DNA of 64,000 nucleotides from Streptomyces chumphonensis (lineage in GTDB: Bacteria; Actinomycetota; Actinomycetes; Streptomycetales; Streptomycetaceae). Positions 8,661-15,759 of this stretch are shown one piece after another. Made by a program: the position numbers and the translations under genes. The stretch is from contig NZ_JACXYU010000010.1 in NCBI RefSeq assembly GCF_014779715.1, forward strand, positions 62,001 to 126,000, in the 5' to 3' direction. The notes beneath the pieces were generated by a model. That model was not told the DNA's origin, searched no databases, and saw only the letters and a program-made list of their open reading frames with translations. Every line of letters starts with the position of its first letter. Within the stretch, counting starts at the first letter, position 1.

Positions 8661-9779
8661 GTGACCGCCATCGACCCCACCGCCCACCTGACCGCGGAGC
8701 AGATCGAGGAGCTCGGCCGCGAGCTGGACGCGATCCGCGACGCGGTGATCGCCGACCTGGGCGAGAAGGACGCCGCCTACATTCGCAAGGTCATCTCGGC
8801 GCAGCGCAAGCTTGAGCTGGCCAGCAGGGGCGTGCTGCTGTTCTCGTTCTTCCCGCCCGCGTGGCTGATCGGCACCGCAGGTCTGTCCGTGGCGAAGATC
8901 ATGGACAACATGGAGATCGGCCACAACATCCTGCACGGCCAGTGGGACTGGATGCGGGATCCGAAGATCCACTCCACCACGTGGGACTGGGATCACGTCT
9001 CGCCGCCCGAGCAGTGGAAGCACTCGCACAACGAGCTGCACCACAGGTACACCAACGTACTCGGCAAGGACAATGACCTCGGCTACGGCATCATGCGCGT
9101 CGACGAGGACCAGAAGTGGCACCCCTTCCACCTCGGGCAGCCGCTGTGGAACTTCGTCAACGCCTGCTTCTTCGAGTACGGCATCGCGGCGTACGACCTG
9201 GAGCTCGGCAAGAACCTCCACAAGCGCCGCCGCAAGAACCCGGAGTTCCGCGCGCGGGCCAGGGCCGTGGGGCGCAAGATCCGCAAGCAGGTGCTCAAGG
9301 ACTACGTGATCCACCCGCTGCTGTCGGGCCCGTCGTTCCTCACCACACTCGCCGCCACGTTCACCGCGAACCTGGTCCGCAACCTCTGGTCCCACTCGGT
9401 GATCATGTGCGGGCACTTTCCCGAGGGCGTGCAGGTCTTCGAGCGCCGGTCGATCAGGGGCGAAACGCGCGGCCAGTGGTACCTGCGCCAGATGATGGGC
9501 TCGGCGAACATCAGCGGCAGCAAGGCCATGCACTTCATGACCGGCAACCTGTCGCACCAGATCGAGCATCACCTGTTCCCCGACCTGCCGAGCAATCGGT
9601 ACGCCGAGGTCGCGGTGAAGGTGCGCGCGCTGTTCGAGAAGTACGAGCTGGAGTACGTCACCGGGTCGCTGCCCAAGCAGGTGTTCTCCGCGTGGCACAA
9701 GGTCTTCCGGCTCTCGCTGCCCAACAGGAAGCCCAGGGTCAAGACGCCGGACCGCGAGCCGGACCTCGTCGCCATCTGA
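8661..9779 (+). CDS. Membrane fatty acid desaturase
   Basis: A 372-residue di-iron acyl desaturase of the integral-membrane type. All three histidine boxes are present: HNILH (88-92), HNELHH (123-128) and HQIEHH (299-304). Hydrophobic segments lie around 57-80 and 220-250. The enzyme uses O2 and electrons from the upstream reductase to introduce a double bond into acyl chains; the position cannot be read from sequence. The GTG start at 8661 has an AGGAG that overlaps the reductase stop, so the two genes are translationally linked. The partner reductase makes the pair self-sufficient. Regulation probably comes from the divergent PucR-type gene. Confidence 0.94.
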   Translation: MTAIDPTAHLTAEQIEELGRELDAIRDAVIADLGEKDAAYIRKVISAQRKLELASRGVLLFSFFPPAWLIGTAGLSVAKIMDNMEIGHNILHGQWDWMRDPKIHSTTWDWDHVSPPEQWKHSHNELHHRYTNVLGKDNDLGYGIMRVDEDQKWHPFHLGQPLWNFVNACFFEYGIAAYDLELGKNLHKRRRKNPEFRARARAVGRKIRKQVLKDYVIHPLLSGPSFLTTLAATFTANLVRNLWSHSVIMCGHFPEGVQVFERRSIRGETRGQWYLRQMMGSANISGSKAMHFMTGNLSHQIEHHLFPDLPSNRYAEVAVKVRALFEKYELEYVTGSLPKQVFSAWHKVFRLSLPNRKPRVKTPDREPDLVAI

Positions 9780-9842
9780 TTCCCGGGACCGGTTCAGCGC
9801 TCTCGGCCGCTCCGGTGCCACCGCCGCTTCCGCACGGCGGCG

Positions 9843-9898
9843 GGACGTGCCGATGCTGCTGTCGGTCGGTTACTCCGCCTGCCACTGGTGCCAGTAGC
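9843..9898 (+). pseudogene. Relic of a DUF255 (thioredoxin-like) gene
   Basis: The frame reads DVPMLLSVGYSACHWCQ then stop, matching residues 37-53 of the intact DUF255 protein at 20077 (DVPVLLSVGYSACHWCH), including its CxxC redox motif. Only about 50 bases of similarity remain; no start lies upstream and a TAG cuts the frame. It shares strand with the intact gene 10 kb to the right. It looks like one edge of a duplication or insertion event. Confidence 0.75.
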
Positions 9899-9927
9899 TG
9901 AACACAACCGGGTAGCTCAGACCTGCG

Positions 9928-10305
9928 ATGTTTCCAAGGCGCATCAGCGTCGACGCGTATGATGAGTGGCCCGGCGAAGACATCGACGCATGGATCCAAG
10001 ATCAACTGACAGTGGCTCCGGAGTGGCCGCCGGAGCGCTACGTCACCATCCGGCAGCACCTGGAGGGCGCCCCGCCCTCCGTCAGCCAAGACTGCGAGAC
10101 GGCGGCACGGTGCCGGTTCGGTGAGAGGGGCTCAGTTCCGGCGCTGCCCGCTTCGCCGCCTCCGGACGTGTACGGGCCGGGTCATTTTCGACCGGCGCAG
10201 AGAGGGGGTGACGGGCCCCCGGGGCCCGTCACCGTTGGCTCAGATGAGCCAGCCGACGAGTTCGTGGATCAAGGCGCGGAGCGCCGCGCTGACCACCACG
10301 CGTGA
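9928..10305 (+). CDS. Hypothetical open frame, probably a gene fragment
   Basis: A frame of 125 codons. Its first 50 or so residues (DEWPGEDIDAWIQDQL, APEWPPERYVTIRQHLEG) have a natural composition for a small soluble protein. From about residue 55 it becomes Pro/Arg/Gly rich and runs through the terminator and the oppositely oriented 39-codon gene, so the natural stop is probably lost. There is no clear ribosome binding site. I do not recognise the family. It lies just after the DUF255 relic in DNA that looks scrambled, and I regard it as a possible 5' fragment. Confidence 0.25.
   Translation: MFPRRISVDAYDEWPGEDIDAWIQDQLTVAPEWPPERYVTIRQHLEGAPPSVSQDCETAARCRFGERGSVPALPASPPPDVYGPGHFRPAQRGGDGPPGPVTVGSDEPADEFVDQGAERRADHHA
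10207..10233 (-). terminator. Terminator of the 39-codon gene
   Basis: The 13-base arms 10207-10219 and 10221-10233 form a perfect stem with a one-base centre. The hairpin begins 6 bases beyond the stop codon of the small minus-strand gene, the expected position for an intrinsic terminator. Confidence 0.8.
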
Positions 10306-10359
10306 CCCCTCGAGAAGGACCTCACGACGCAGGACGAACTTGTGCAGGAATCGGGACAC
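10240..10359 (-). CDS. Small 39-residue basic amphipathic peptide, unknown
   Basis: A GTG start at 10359 follows GGAGGG at 4-base spacing, and the frame runs 39 codons to a TGA at 10240. The peptide begins VSRFLHKFVLRRE and ends IHELVGWLI. It is rich in Val, Leu and Arg, with hydrophobic residues at helix-like spacing and no cysteine. Upstream is a good promoter (TTGGCG, 17 bases, TAGAAT on the minus strand at 10521-10493), and a perfect terminator follows the stop, so the unit looks deliberate. I do not recognise the family. A membrane-active peptide, small toxin, bacteriocin-like peptide or leader peptide are all possible. It is divergent from cas3. Confidence 0.6.
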   Translation of the reverse strand: MSRFLHKFVLRREVLLEGSRVVVSAALRALIHELVGWLI

Positions 10360-10486
10360 TGAACCCTCCAAGTTGTGACGGTCCGAGGGGTCCGCGTCCC
10401 TCGGGGAGGGTCGTGGCCTTGTCCCGAACCGCCGTTGCTTGGAAGGCTGGTGTGATTCCGCGCACCTCCCGGGGAGGCGTGCAGCA
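10360..10486 (-). other. Structured leader of the 39-codon gene
   Basis: Between the predicted transcription start (about 10486) and the GTG lie two hairpins: an imperfect stem near 10459-10482, and a perfect 7-bp stem (10383-10389 with 10398-10404) just ahead of the ribosome binding site. The CCCUC segments of the second stem could also pair with the GGAGGG binding site, so the leader could regulate translation. This is inferred from base pairing alone. Confidence 0.4.
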
Positions 10487-10492
10487 GTAAGT

Positions 10493-10521
10493 ATTCTACG
10501 GGGCGCCGGTGTTGGCGCCAA
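10493..10521 (-). promoter_or_regulatory. Promoter with a 12-bp palindrome over the -35 element
   Basis: On the minus strand TTGGCG (10521-10516) and TAGAAT (10498-10493) are separated by exactly 17 bases, a good sigma-70-type promoter pointing at the 39-codon gene. The -35 lies inside the perfect palindrome GTTGGCGCCAAC (10511-10522), a plausible repressor site. The same palindrome lies 121 bases upstream of the divergent cas3 start and could act on both. Confidence 0.6.
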
Positions 10522-10642
10522 CGCAGATGAGTGCACTCCGGACGTCGGCCAGTGCGCGGTCGTTGCGCAGGGTGAGGGGTGCGGACGTGTCCGCGCCGCG
10601 CCGGCGTAGGAGTGTCTGCACCGGAGCGCGTGAAGGAGCCGT

Positions 10643-13369
10643 ATGCCTTTGGACTCCCGTCTTTGGGGGAAGGCCCGGAACTTGGGGAGGAGTGCCCGCC
10701 TCGAGCAGAACATGCATCCGTTGATCTGCCATCTCCTGGATACGGCGGCAGTTGCCGAGGTCGTGTGGGATGAATTACTGACGGCGCATCAGCGGAGCGT
10801 GGTGGCGGAGGCGCTGCGGGTTGCGGAGGCGGAAGCGCGGGTGCTCGCGGCGTTCTGGGCGGGGCTTCATGACATCGGGAAGATCAGGGTGCCGTTCCAG
10901 ACGCATGGGGATGGTCCGAAGGACGCGGACTCGAAGCTGCTGACGGCGGAGTTGGGCGGCGAAGCGGCGTACGTGTTCGATACCCGTGCCATCCAGGACA
11001 GGCAGTCGCATGAGGCGGCGGCGCACTGGTGGCTGGTGGGGCAGTTCCAGGAGATCGGCTATCCATCGTCGCGGCGGCGTCCGCAGACGCGGCTGGGCCA
11101 CGCGGTGGCCCAGCTACTTGGCGGACACGGCGGCCGGTACCACCCGGTGCTGTACGACAAGGACTCCAGGTGCCCGGCAGCGCGACACCCCGGTCTGGGG
11201 GAGCGGGGCTGGGAGGAGCAGCGGCGGATCCACTTCGACGAGGTGCGCAGGGTGGTCGGGGCGCGAGTGCTTCCGCAGGGGCGGATGACGCCCGGCGCGG
11301 CCGTGATCCTGACGGGGTTGGTGATGCTGTCGGATTGGCTGGCCAGTATCGAGGAAGAGATCCGGACCCGACTCAGGGAGGGCGGGTGGGCCGGGACTCC
11401 TGAAGACCTGGACGCCTATTGGCAGGTCGCCCGCGATGCAGCTCCGCGGCTGGTGCGGCGCACGGAGCTGCTGGGGACGGGCTTCGCTCCGCCGCCTGAT
11501 CCGGCGCGGTACGAAGACGAGGCGGGTCTTCGTGGAAGCCTAGCCTGTCAGTTGCCCGAGCTCGTGGCCGCGCACGGGCCGGGCATGGCCGTAGTGACCG
11601 CGCCGCCGGGGGAGGACCGTACGGAGACGGCTCTGCACGCAGCGGCGATCCTGGGGTATGCGGCCGGGGCCCGGGGGCTCTTCTATGCGCTGCCGACCGG
11701 GGCAGCGGCCGACAGCCACATGGCGCAGGTGCAGACCTTCGCCGAGCAGGCACTGGCCGGCCCGTGGCAGTCGCTCCTGCTCCACAGCTCCTCACGGATG
11801 AATCCGGCTGAAGCCGCAGGGGCGTGGGCGCGGGCCAACAAGGCCGCTGGGATCAGTGGAGAGCCCGGTGAGGAGTGGGCCCTGGCGGCGAACAGCTGGC
11901 TCAACTACCAGCACCGCGCGCTGCTGGCTTCGCTGGGCACGGGGACGGTCGATGAACTGTTGCAGGCCGTACTCCCGTCGCCGTTCAACGTGATGCGGCT
12001 GTTCGCCTTCTCGGGCAAGGTCATCGTCATCGATGAAGCGCATGCCCGCGGCGCCTGGGGGCAGAAGTTGATGCTGCGATTCCTGGAGTGGGCTGCTGCC
12101 CTGCGCGTCCCGGTGGTGCTGGTCACTGCGATGGCGGACCAATCGGTGGATGCGATGCTGGCGGCGTACCGCCGTGGCGCGGGCCAGAGCAAGCAGCCGG
12201 TGCCGCAGTCTCGTCGGTTGCCCGGATGGTCGTTCGTGGATGCGCACTCCGGCGCCGAGCACATCCCCGAGCAGCCGACTGCGGTCGGCCGTGCCGTTAC
12301 GCTCAGCATCGAGGTCGTCGACGGCGAGCCGTATGACGAGGTCCGGGCAGCTCTCGCGCCGATGGCCGCGACCGGCCAAGGCGCGGCCGTCGTCTATCAG
12401 TCTTCTCCCGGGGAGGCCGTCCGCACTTTCCGGCGGCTCGCAGAGGATCAGCCCGGGTTCGACTTGCGACTGGTCCACGAACAGATGCGCAACAAGGACC
12501 GATGGCAGCGCCTCGCCGCGTGCCGGAGCAGCTTCTCCGACTCTGCTGGGGCTCGGGGCCCCTCGGTACTGGTGACGACGCCGATGCTGGAACACGTCCA
12601 GGGTTTGCATTTCGACCTCGTCATCTCCGGTCCGGCGCCGCTCGCCAACCTGCTGCTCCGCGCGGAGCAGCGGACCGGTGACGCGCCACGACTGCTGGTG
12701 CTGGGAGCGGGGGCGTCTGCCGCTCTGGATGACCCGGGGCTGGTATGGCGCACCGCCGAACTCCTCGGGGCCGGCCGGAGGGTGTCCTTGCCCGACGATC
12801 TGCCATCGCTGCTGGATGAGGTCTACGCCGACAAGCTCGTCGACGGGCTGGAGGATGCCGTGGCGCGTCAGCTGCGGCACCTGGACAACCAGCGCACGGT
12901 CCGCGAGCGCGCTGGCAGCGGTACCGCGGGCTGGGCAGCGGTGCCTGGGCCGCGGGGGCTGGACGGCGACCTCAGCCTCTTGAGCCGCTCCCATCCGGGG
13001 ATGGGGCCTGAGCTGCTCGCGCGCGTTCTGGGCGAGGAGATGGTGCACGTCGTGTGCCTCTACGGCGGCCGTAACGAGCAGCACCAGCGGGTGTACCTCC
13101 TGGAACACGGTGTCCTCGAGCAGAAGCTCGTACGTGACGGCAAAGGTAGACCGAATCCGTCCCAGCTCGTCCCTCACCTGGTGCCGGTGCCGAAACGACT
13201 CGTCCAGGGCGTCGAGGACGACGCCAACAAGACCTGGCGCGATATGTCAGCTTTGGAGACCGTGCTCCGCTTGAACTTGACCCTCGAAGGCGGCCAGTGG
13301 GTGCGCACCACTCCCAGTCACCGGTTCCGCATGAGTGAACTAGGTCTGGAGATCGCGTACTTGGCGTGA
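10643..13369 (+). CDS. cas3: Type I-E Cas3 with degenerate helicase motifs
   Basis: A 908-residue Cas3, the nuclease-helicase normally recruited by Cascade to degrade target DNA. The HD nuclease part looks intact: HPLICHLLD (His30), HDIGK (76-80), SHEAAAH (His123), GGHGG (His162) and LSDWL (Asp231). The helicase part keeps the fold and DEAH (464-467). However, motif I is PPGEDRTE (321-328) with no GKT, motif III is TAM (495-497) instead of SAT, motif V is TTPMLEHVQGL where ATQVxEQSLD is usual, and motif VI is LLRAEQRTG (671-679) without QRAGRxxR. ATP-driven translocation is therefore doubtful. The ATG at 10643 has AAGGAG at 4-base spacing. The effector operon begins 64 bases downstream. Confidence 0.9.
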   Translation: MPLDSRLWGKARNLGRSARLEQNMHPLICHLLDTAAVAEVVWDELLTAHQRSVVAEALRVAEAEARVLAAFWAGLHDIGKIRVPFQTHGDGPKDADSKLLTAELGGEAAYVFDTRAIQDRQSHEAAAHWWLVGQFQEIGYPSSRRRPQTRLGHAVAQLLGGHGGRYHPVLYDKDSRCPAARHPGLGERGWEEQRRIHFDEVRRVVGARVLPQGRMTPGAAVILTGLVMLSDWLASIEEEIRTRLREGGWAGTPEDLDAYWQVARDAAPRLVRRTELLGTGFAPPPDPARYEDEAGLRGSLACQLPELVAAHGPGMAVVTAPPGEDRTETALHAAAILGYAAGARGLFYALPTGAAADSHMAQVQTFAEQALAGPWQSLLLHSSSRMNPAEAAGAWARANKAAGISGEPGEEWALAANSWLNYQHRALLASLGTGTVDELLQAVLPSPFNVMRLFAFSGKVIVIDEAHARGAWGQKLMLRFLEWAAALRVPVVLVTAMADQSVDAMLAAYRRGAGQSKQPVPQSRRLPGWSFVDAHSGAEHIPEQPTAVGRAVTLSIEVVDGEPYDEVRAALAPMAATGQGAAVVYQSSPGEAVRTFRRLAEDQPGFDLRLVHEQMRNKDRWQRLAACRSSFSDSAGARGPSVLVTTPMLEHVQGLHFDLVISGPAPLANLLLRAEQRTGDAPRLLVLGAGASAALDDPGLVWRTAELLGAGRRVSLPDDLPSLLDEVYADKLVDGLEDAVARQLRHLDNQRTVRERAGSGTAGWAAVPGPRGLDGDLSLLSRSHPGMGPELLARVLGEEMVHVVCLYGGRNEQHQRVYLLEHGVLEQKLVRDGKGRPNPSQLVPHLVPVPKRLVQGVEDDANKTWRDMSALETVLRLNLTLEGGQWVRTTPSHRFRMSELGLEIAYLA

Positions 13370-13433
13370 CGTCCCACGTCACTTGTACCTCTTCGCCTAG
13401 AATCGGTGCACGCTTCGACCAGGGGGGAGACGC

Positions 13434-15032
13434 GTGACCGCGCCTGCGTTCAATCTGATCGACCAGCCATGGATCCCGGTCGCGTGGGGGGAGGGGGAGT
13501 CAGGCCCTTCGGAGGTAGGGCTCAGGGATCTGTTCCTGCGTGCCCGGGGCATCCGTGCCCTCCTCATCCCGGAAGCTCCCGCCCACTCGGCGCTGCTGCG
13601 CCTGCTGTACGCGCTCACGGCCCGGATCACAGGCCTGGACGAGGCCGGGCCCGGAAGCTGGGGCGACCGGCGCGAGGACATCCTCGAACAGGGCCTGCCC
13701 GAGCAGAGCATCGAACTTCCCGACGGCCACCAAGCAGGCATCGAAGGCTACTTCGACCGGTGGAAGCACCGCTTCGACCTCTTCGGCCGCGACCGCCCCT
13801 GGCTCCAGGACCCCCGTCTTCCTCACCAGTGTGACAGCTCGAGAACCGCTGGCGTCAACAAGCTGGTCATGAGCCGGGCAGCGGGCCAAAACCACTCCTG
13901 GTTCGGACACTGGAGCAGCGAAAGACTCCTGCCCCCCTGCCGCTCACAGGCCGCGCTGGCGCTCCTGACCTGGCATTATTGGGGCGCCCCTGGTGCCTCT
14001 TCGACCCGCACCGTCGGCAGCACAAGCCACCACTACGCGAAGGCCGCACCGTTGCGGGCGGCACTGTCATACCACCCGGAGTGCGACAACCTCTTCCTGA
14101 CACTGCTCGCCGGCCTGACTCCGCCGGACAGCGCCGTCAGCCGGGCCACCGACTTGTGCCCCTGGGAGCGCGACGATCTCCCCGACCCGCTCAAGCCGAT
14201 GCCGGAGCCGCAGGGGCCGTGCTCACGGCTCACCGCCTGCTCCCAGCACGCGCTCTACCTCGTCCCTGCCGACGACGGCGAGCGCGTCGCCGACGCCTAC
14301 ATCACCTGGGCCTACGACGCGACACGGCTGCGGCCGGAGGACGACTACCTGATATGGGAGTTCGACAAGGACGGGAACACCTACCCCCGCTCCGCACGCT
14401 CCGTCCGGTCGCTGTGGAGGGATATCGACGCTCTTCTCCTCAAGCAGCTGGACGATGCGAGCCCTCTCCAGCCGAAGGTCATGGACCATGCCTTCGATGT
14501 AAGCGAGTACCTGCGGGTGCGCGCGCTGGGCTTCGAACAGGACGCCACCAAGTCGTCGAACTACCAATACCTCGATGCCGTCACCCCCGCGCTCCTCACC
14601 CGAGTCGAAGAGGACGCGGTGAGCACCGAACGGCCCGTACGCCAGCTTCGGGAACTCGGCGAACTCTTCGGGGGCCGACTGGAGTACGCCACGAAGAGAG
14701 CCTGGCTGGGGTACACGGACGACAAGAGGAACGATCCCGGAGCCTGGCTGGACGCGGTCGCGGCACGGTACTGGCCGGCAGCGGAGAAGGAGTTCTGGTC
14801 ACGCTTCCGGCAACTGACACGGGTCGACGGCGCCGGTGACCCCGGCTTCGACTTCGAGGCCACGTGCCGCGCCTTCGCCCGGCACGCCCTGGACGCGTAC
14901 GAGGTGGTGACCGACTCCGTAACCCGTACTCCGCGGGGCGCGAAGGCCGTCACCAGGGCAAGGGCGATCATCCTCGCCGCCCGGAAAGACCCGCTCAAGG
15001 CGATGGAGCAGATGAGGAAGCAGAAGTCCTAG
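13434..15032 (+). CDS. casA: Cascade large subunit Cse1 (CasA, Cas8e)
   Basis: A 532-residue Cse1/Cas8e. In type I-E Cascade this subunit recognises the PAM, opens the target and recruits Cas3. The N-terminus FNLIDQPWIPV is the family hallmark. WFGHWSSERLLPP, LTWHYWGAPGA and the C-terminal helical bundle (about 390-530, ending AARKDPLKAMEQMRKQKS) match the expected order. The length is typical for actinobacterial Cse1. The GTG start at 13434 is preceded by GGGGGAG at 5-base spacing. The 64-bp gap after cas3 has a TAGAAT at 13398-13403 that could be a -10 element, so the Cascade genes may have their own promoter. It is the first of the closely spaced effector genes. Confidence 0.93.
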   Translation: MTAPAFNLIDQPWIPVAWGEGESGPSEVGLRDLFLRARGIRALLIPEAPAHSALLRLLYALTARITGLDEAGPGSWGDRREDILEQGLPEQSIELPDGHQAGIEGYFDRWKHRFDLFGRDRPWLQDPRLPHQCDSSRTAGVNKLVMSRAAGQNHSWFGHWSSERLLPPCRSQAALALLTWHYWGAPGASSTRTVGSTSHHYAKAAPLRAALSYHPECDNLFLTLLAGLTPPDSAVSRATDLCPWERDDLPDPLKPMPEPQGPCSRLTACSQHALYLVPADDGERVADAYITWAYDATRLRPEDDYLIWEFDKDGNTYPRSARSVRSLWRDIDALLLKQLDDASPLQPKVMDHAFDVSEYLRVRALGFEQDATKSSNYQYLDAVTPALLTRVEEDAVSTERPVRQLRELGELFGGRLEYATKRAWLGYTDDKRNDPGAWLDAVAARYWPAAEKEFWSRFRQLTRVDGAGDPGFDFEATCRAFARHALDAYEVVTDSVTRTPRGAKAVTRARAIILAARKDPLKAMEQMRKQKS

Positions 15033-15060
15033 CCATCGACCGCCGACCCGAGGACAGGAC

Positions 15061-15735
15061 GTGACCACCCAAGCCCCCGAAGCGAGCCGGCCGCAGGGCA
15101 GGCGTGCCGCCTACCTCGCCTTCGTCGACCACATCGAGCGCCTGTGCCGCCATGACCCCGGCGCCCGTGCCGCCCTGCGGTCGGGCCTGCGCCGCGACCT
15201 CGACCACCCACGCGCACGCGACATGCACCGGCTGCTGACGCCGCTCTTGCCGGAAGGGTGCGGTGACCGGGCGGCACAGGCCTACTACACGGTGGCCTCC
15301 CTGATCGCGGCCCAGCCGCGGCACGCCTTCGGGGCCGACCAGGACGAGGACGACGAGCGCGAAGAGGAACCAGAGCCCGTACAGAAGCAGGCTTCACAGG
15401 AAGCCGGGGAGCGGGAAGAGGAGAGCGAGCCGCCCAAGATCACTCCGTACGGTTCCTCGTTCGGTGCCGCTCTGGGATGTGCCGCCGCGGCGAAGGCCAA
15501 GCCCATGCGGCTCAGCGCGGCGGAGAGCAGCATCAAACGCCTGACCCGGCAGAGCATCCGCGGCGTCCACCTGCATCTGCCTGCTGCGGTCAACCAGGTG
15601 CGCGCCACCGACACCGCCATCGACTGGGGACAGTTGCTGGCAGACCTCATCGACTGGCCCTACCGATCGGGCCGCATCACTCGCCACTGGCTGCAGGACT
15701 TCTACCGGATCACCGCCCGCATCGACCAGGACTGA
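15061..15735 (+). CDS. casB: Cascade small subunit Cse2 (CasB) with acidic insert
   Basis: A 224-residue Cse2, the helical small subunit present as a dimer along the Cascade belly, where it stabilises the R-loop. The N-terminal helices (RRAAYLAFVDHIERLC; DMHRLLTPLLP; AAQAYYTVASLIAAQP) and the C-terminal block (VNQVRATDTAIDWGQLLADL, WPYRSGRITRHWLQDFYR) fit the family. A highly acidic stretch of about 33 residues (94-126, with DEDDEREEEPEP) interrupts the fold between them; most Cse2 proteins are shorter. The GTG start lies 28 bases after cse1. Basic patches outside the insert would still allow nucleic-acid contact. Confidence 0.88.
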   Translation: MTTQAPEASRPQGRRAAYLAFVDHIERLCRHDPGARAALRSGLRRDLDHPRARDMHRLLTPLLPEGCGDRAAQAYYTVASLIAAQPRHAFGADQDEDDEREEEPEPVQKQASQEAGEREEESEPPKITPYGSSFGAALGCAAAAKAKPMRLSAAESSIKRLTRQSIRGVHLHLPAAVNQVRATDTAIDWGQLLADLIDWPYRSGRITRHWLQDFYRITARIDQD

Positions 15736-15759
15736 CCACCCCACTGCAGGAGACCCCTG

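Noticed and set aside
10500..10640. Inverted repeats upstream of cas3 as possible CRISPR repeats
   Set aside because: The palindromes differ from one another and do not recur with spacers; they fit operators better.
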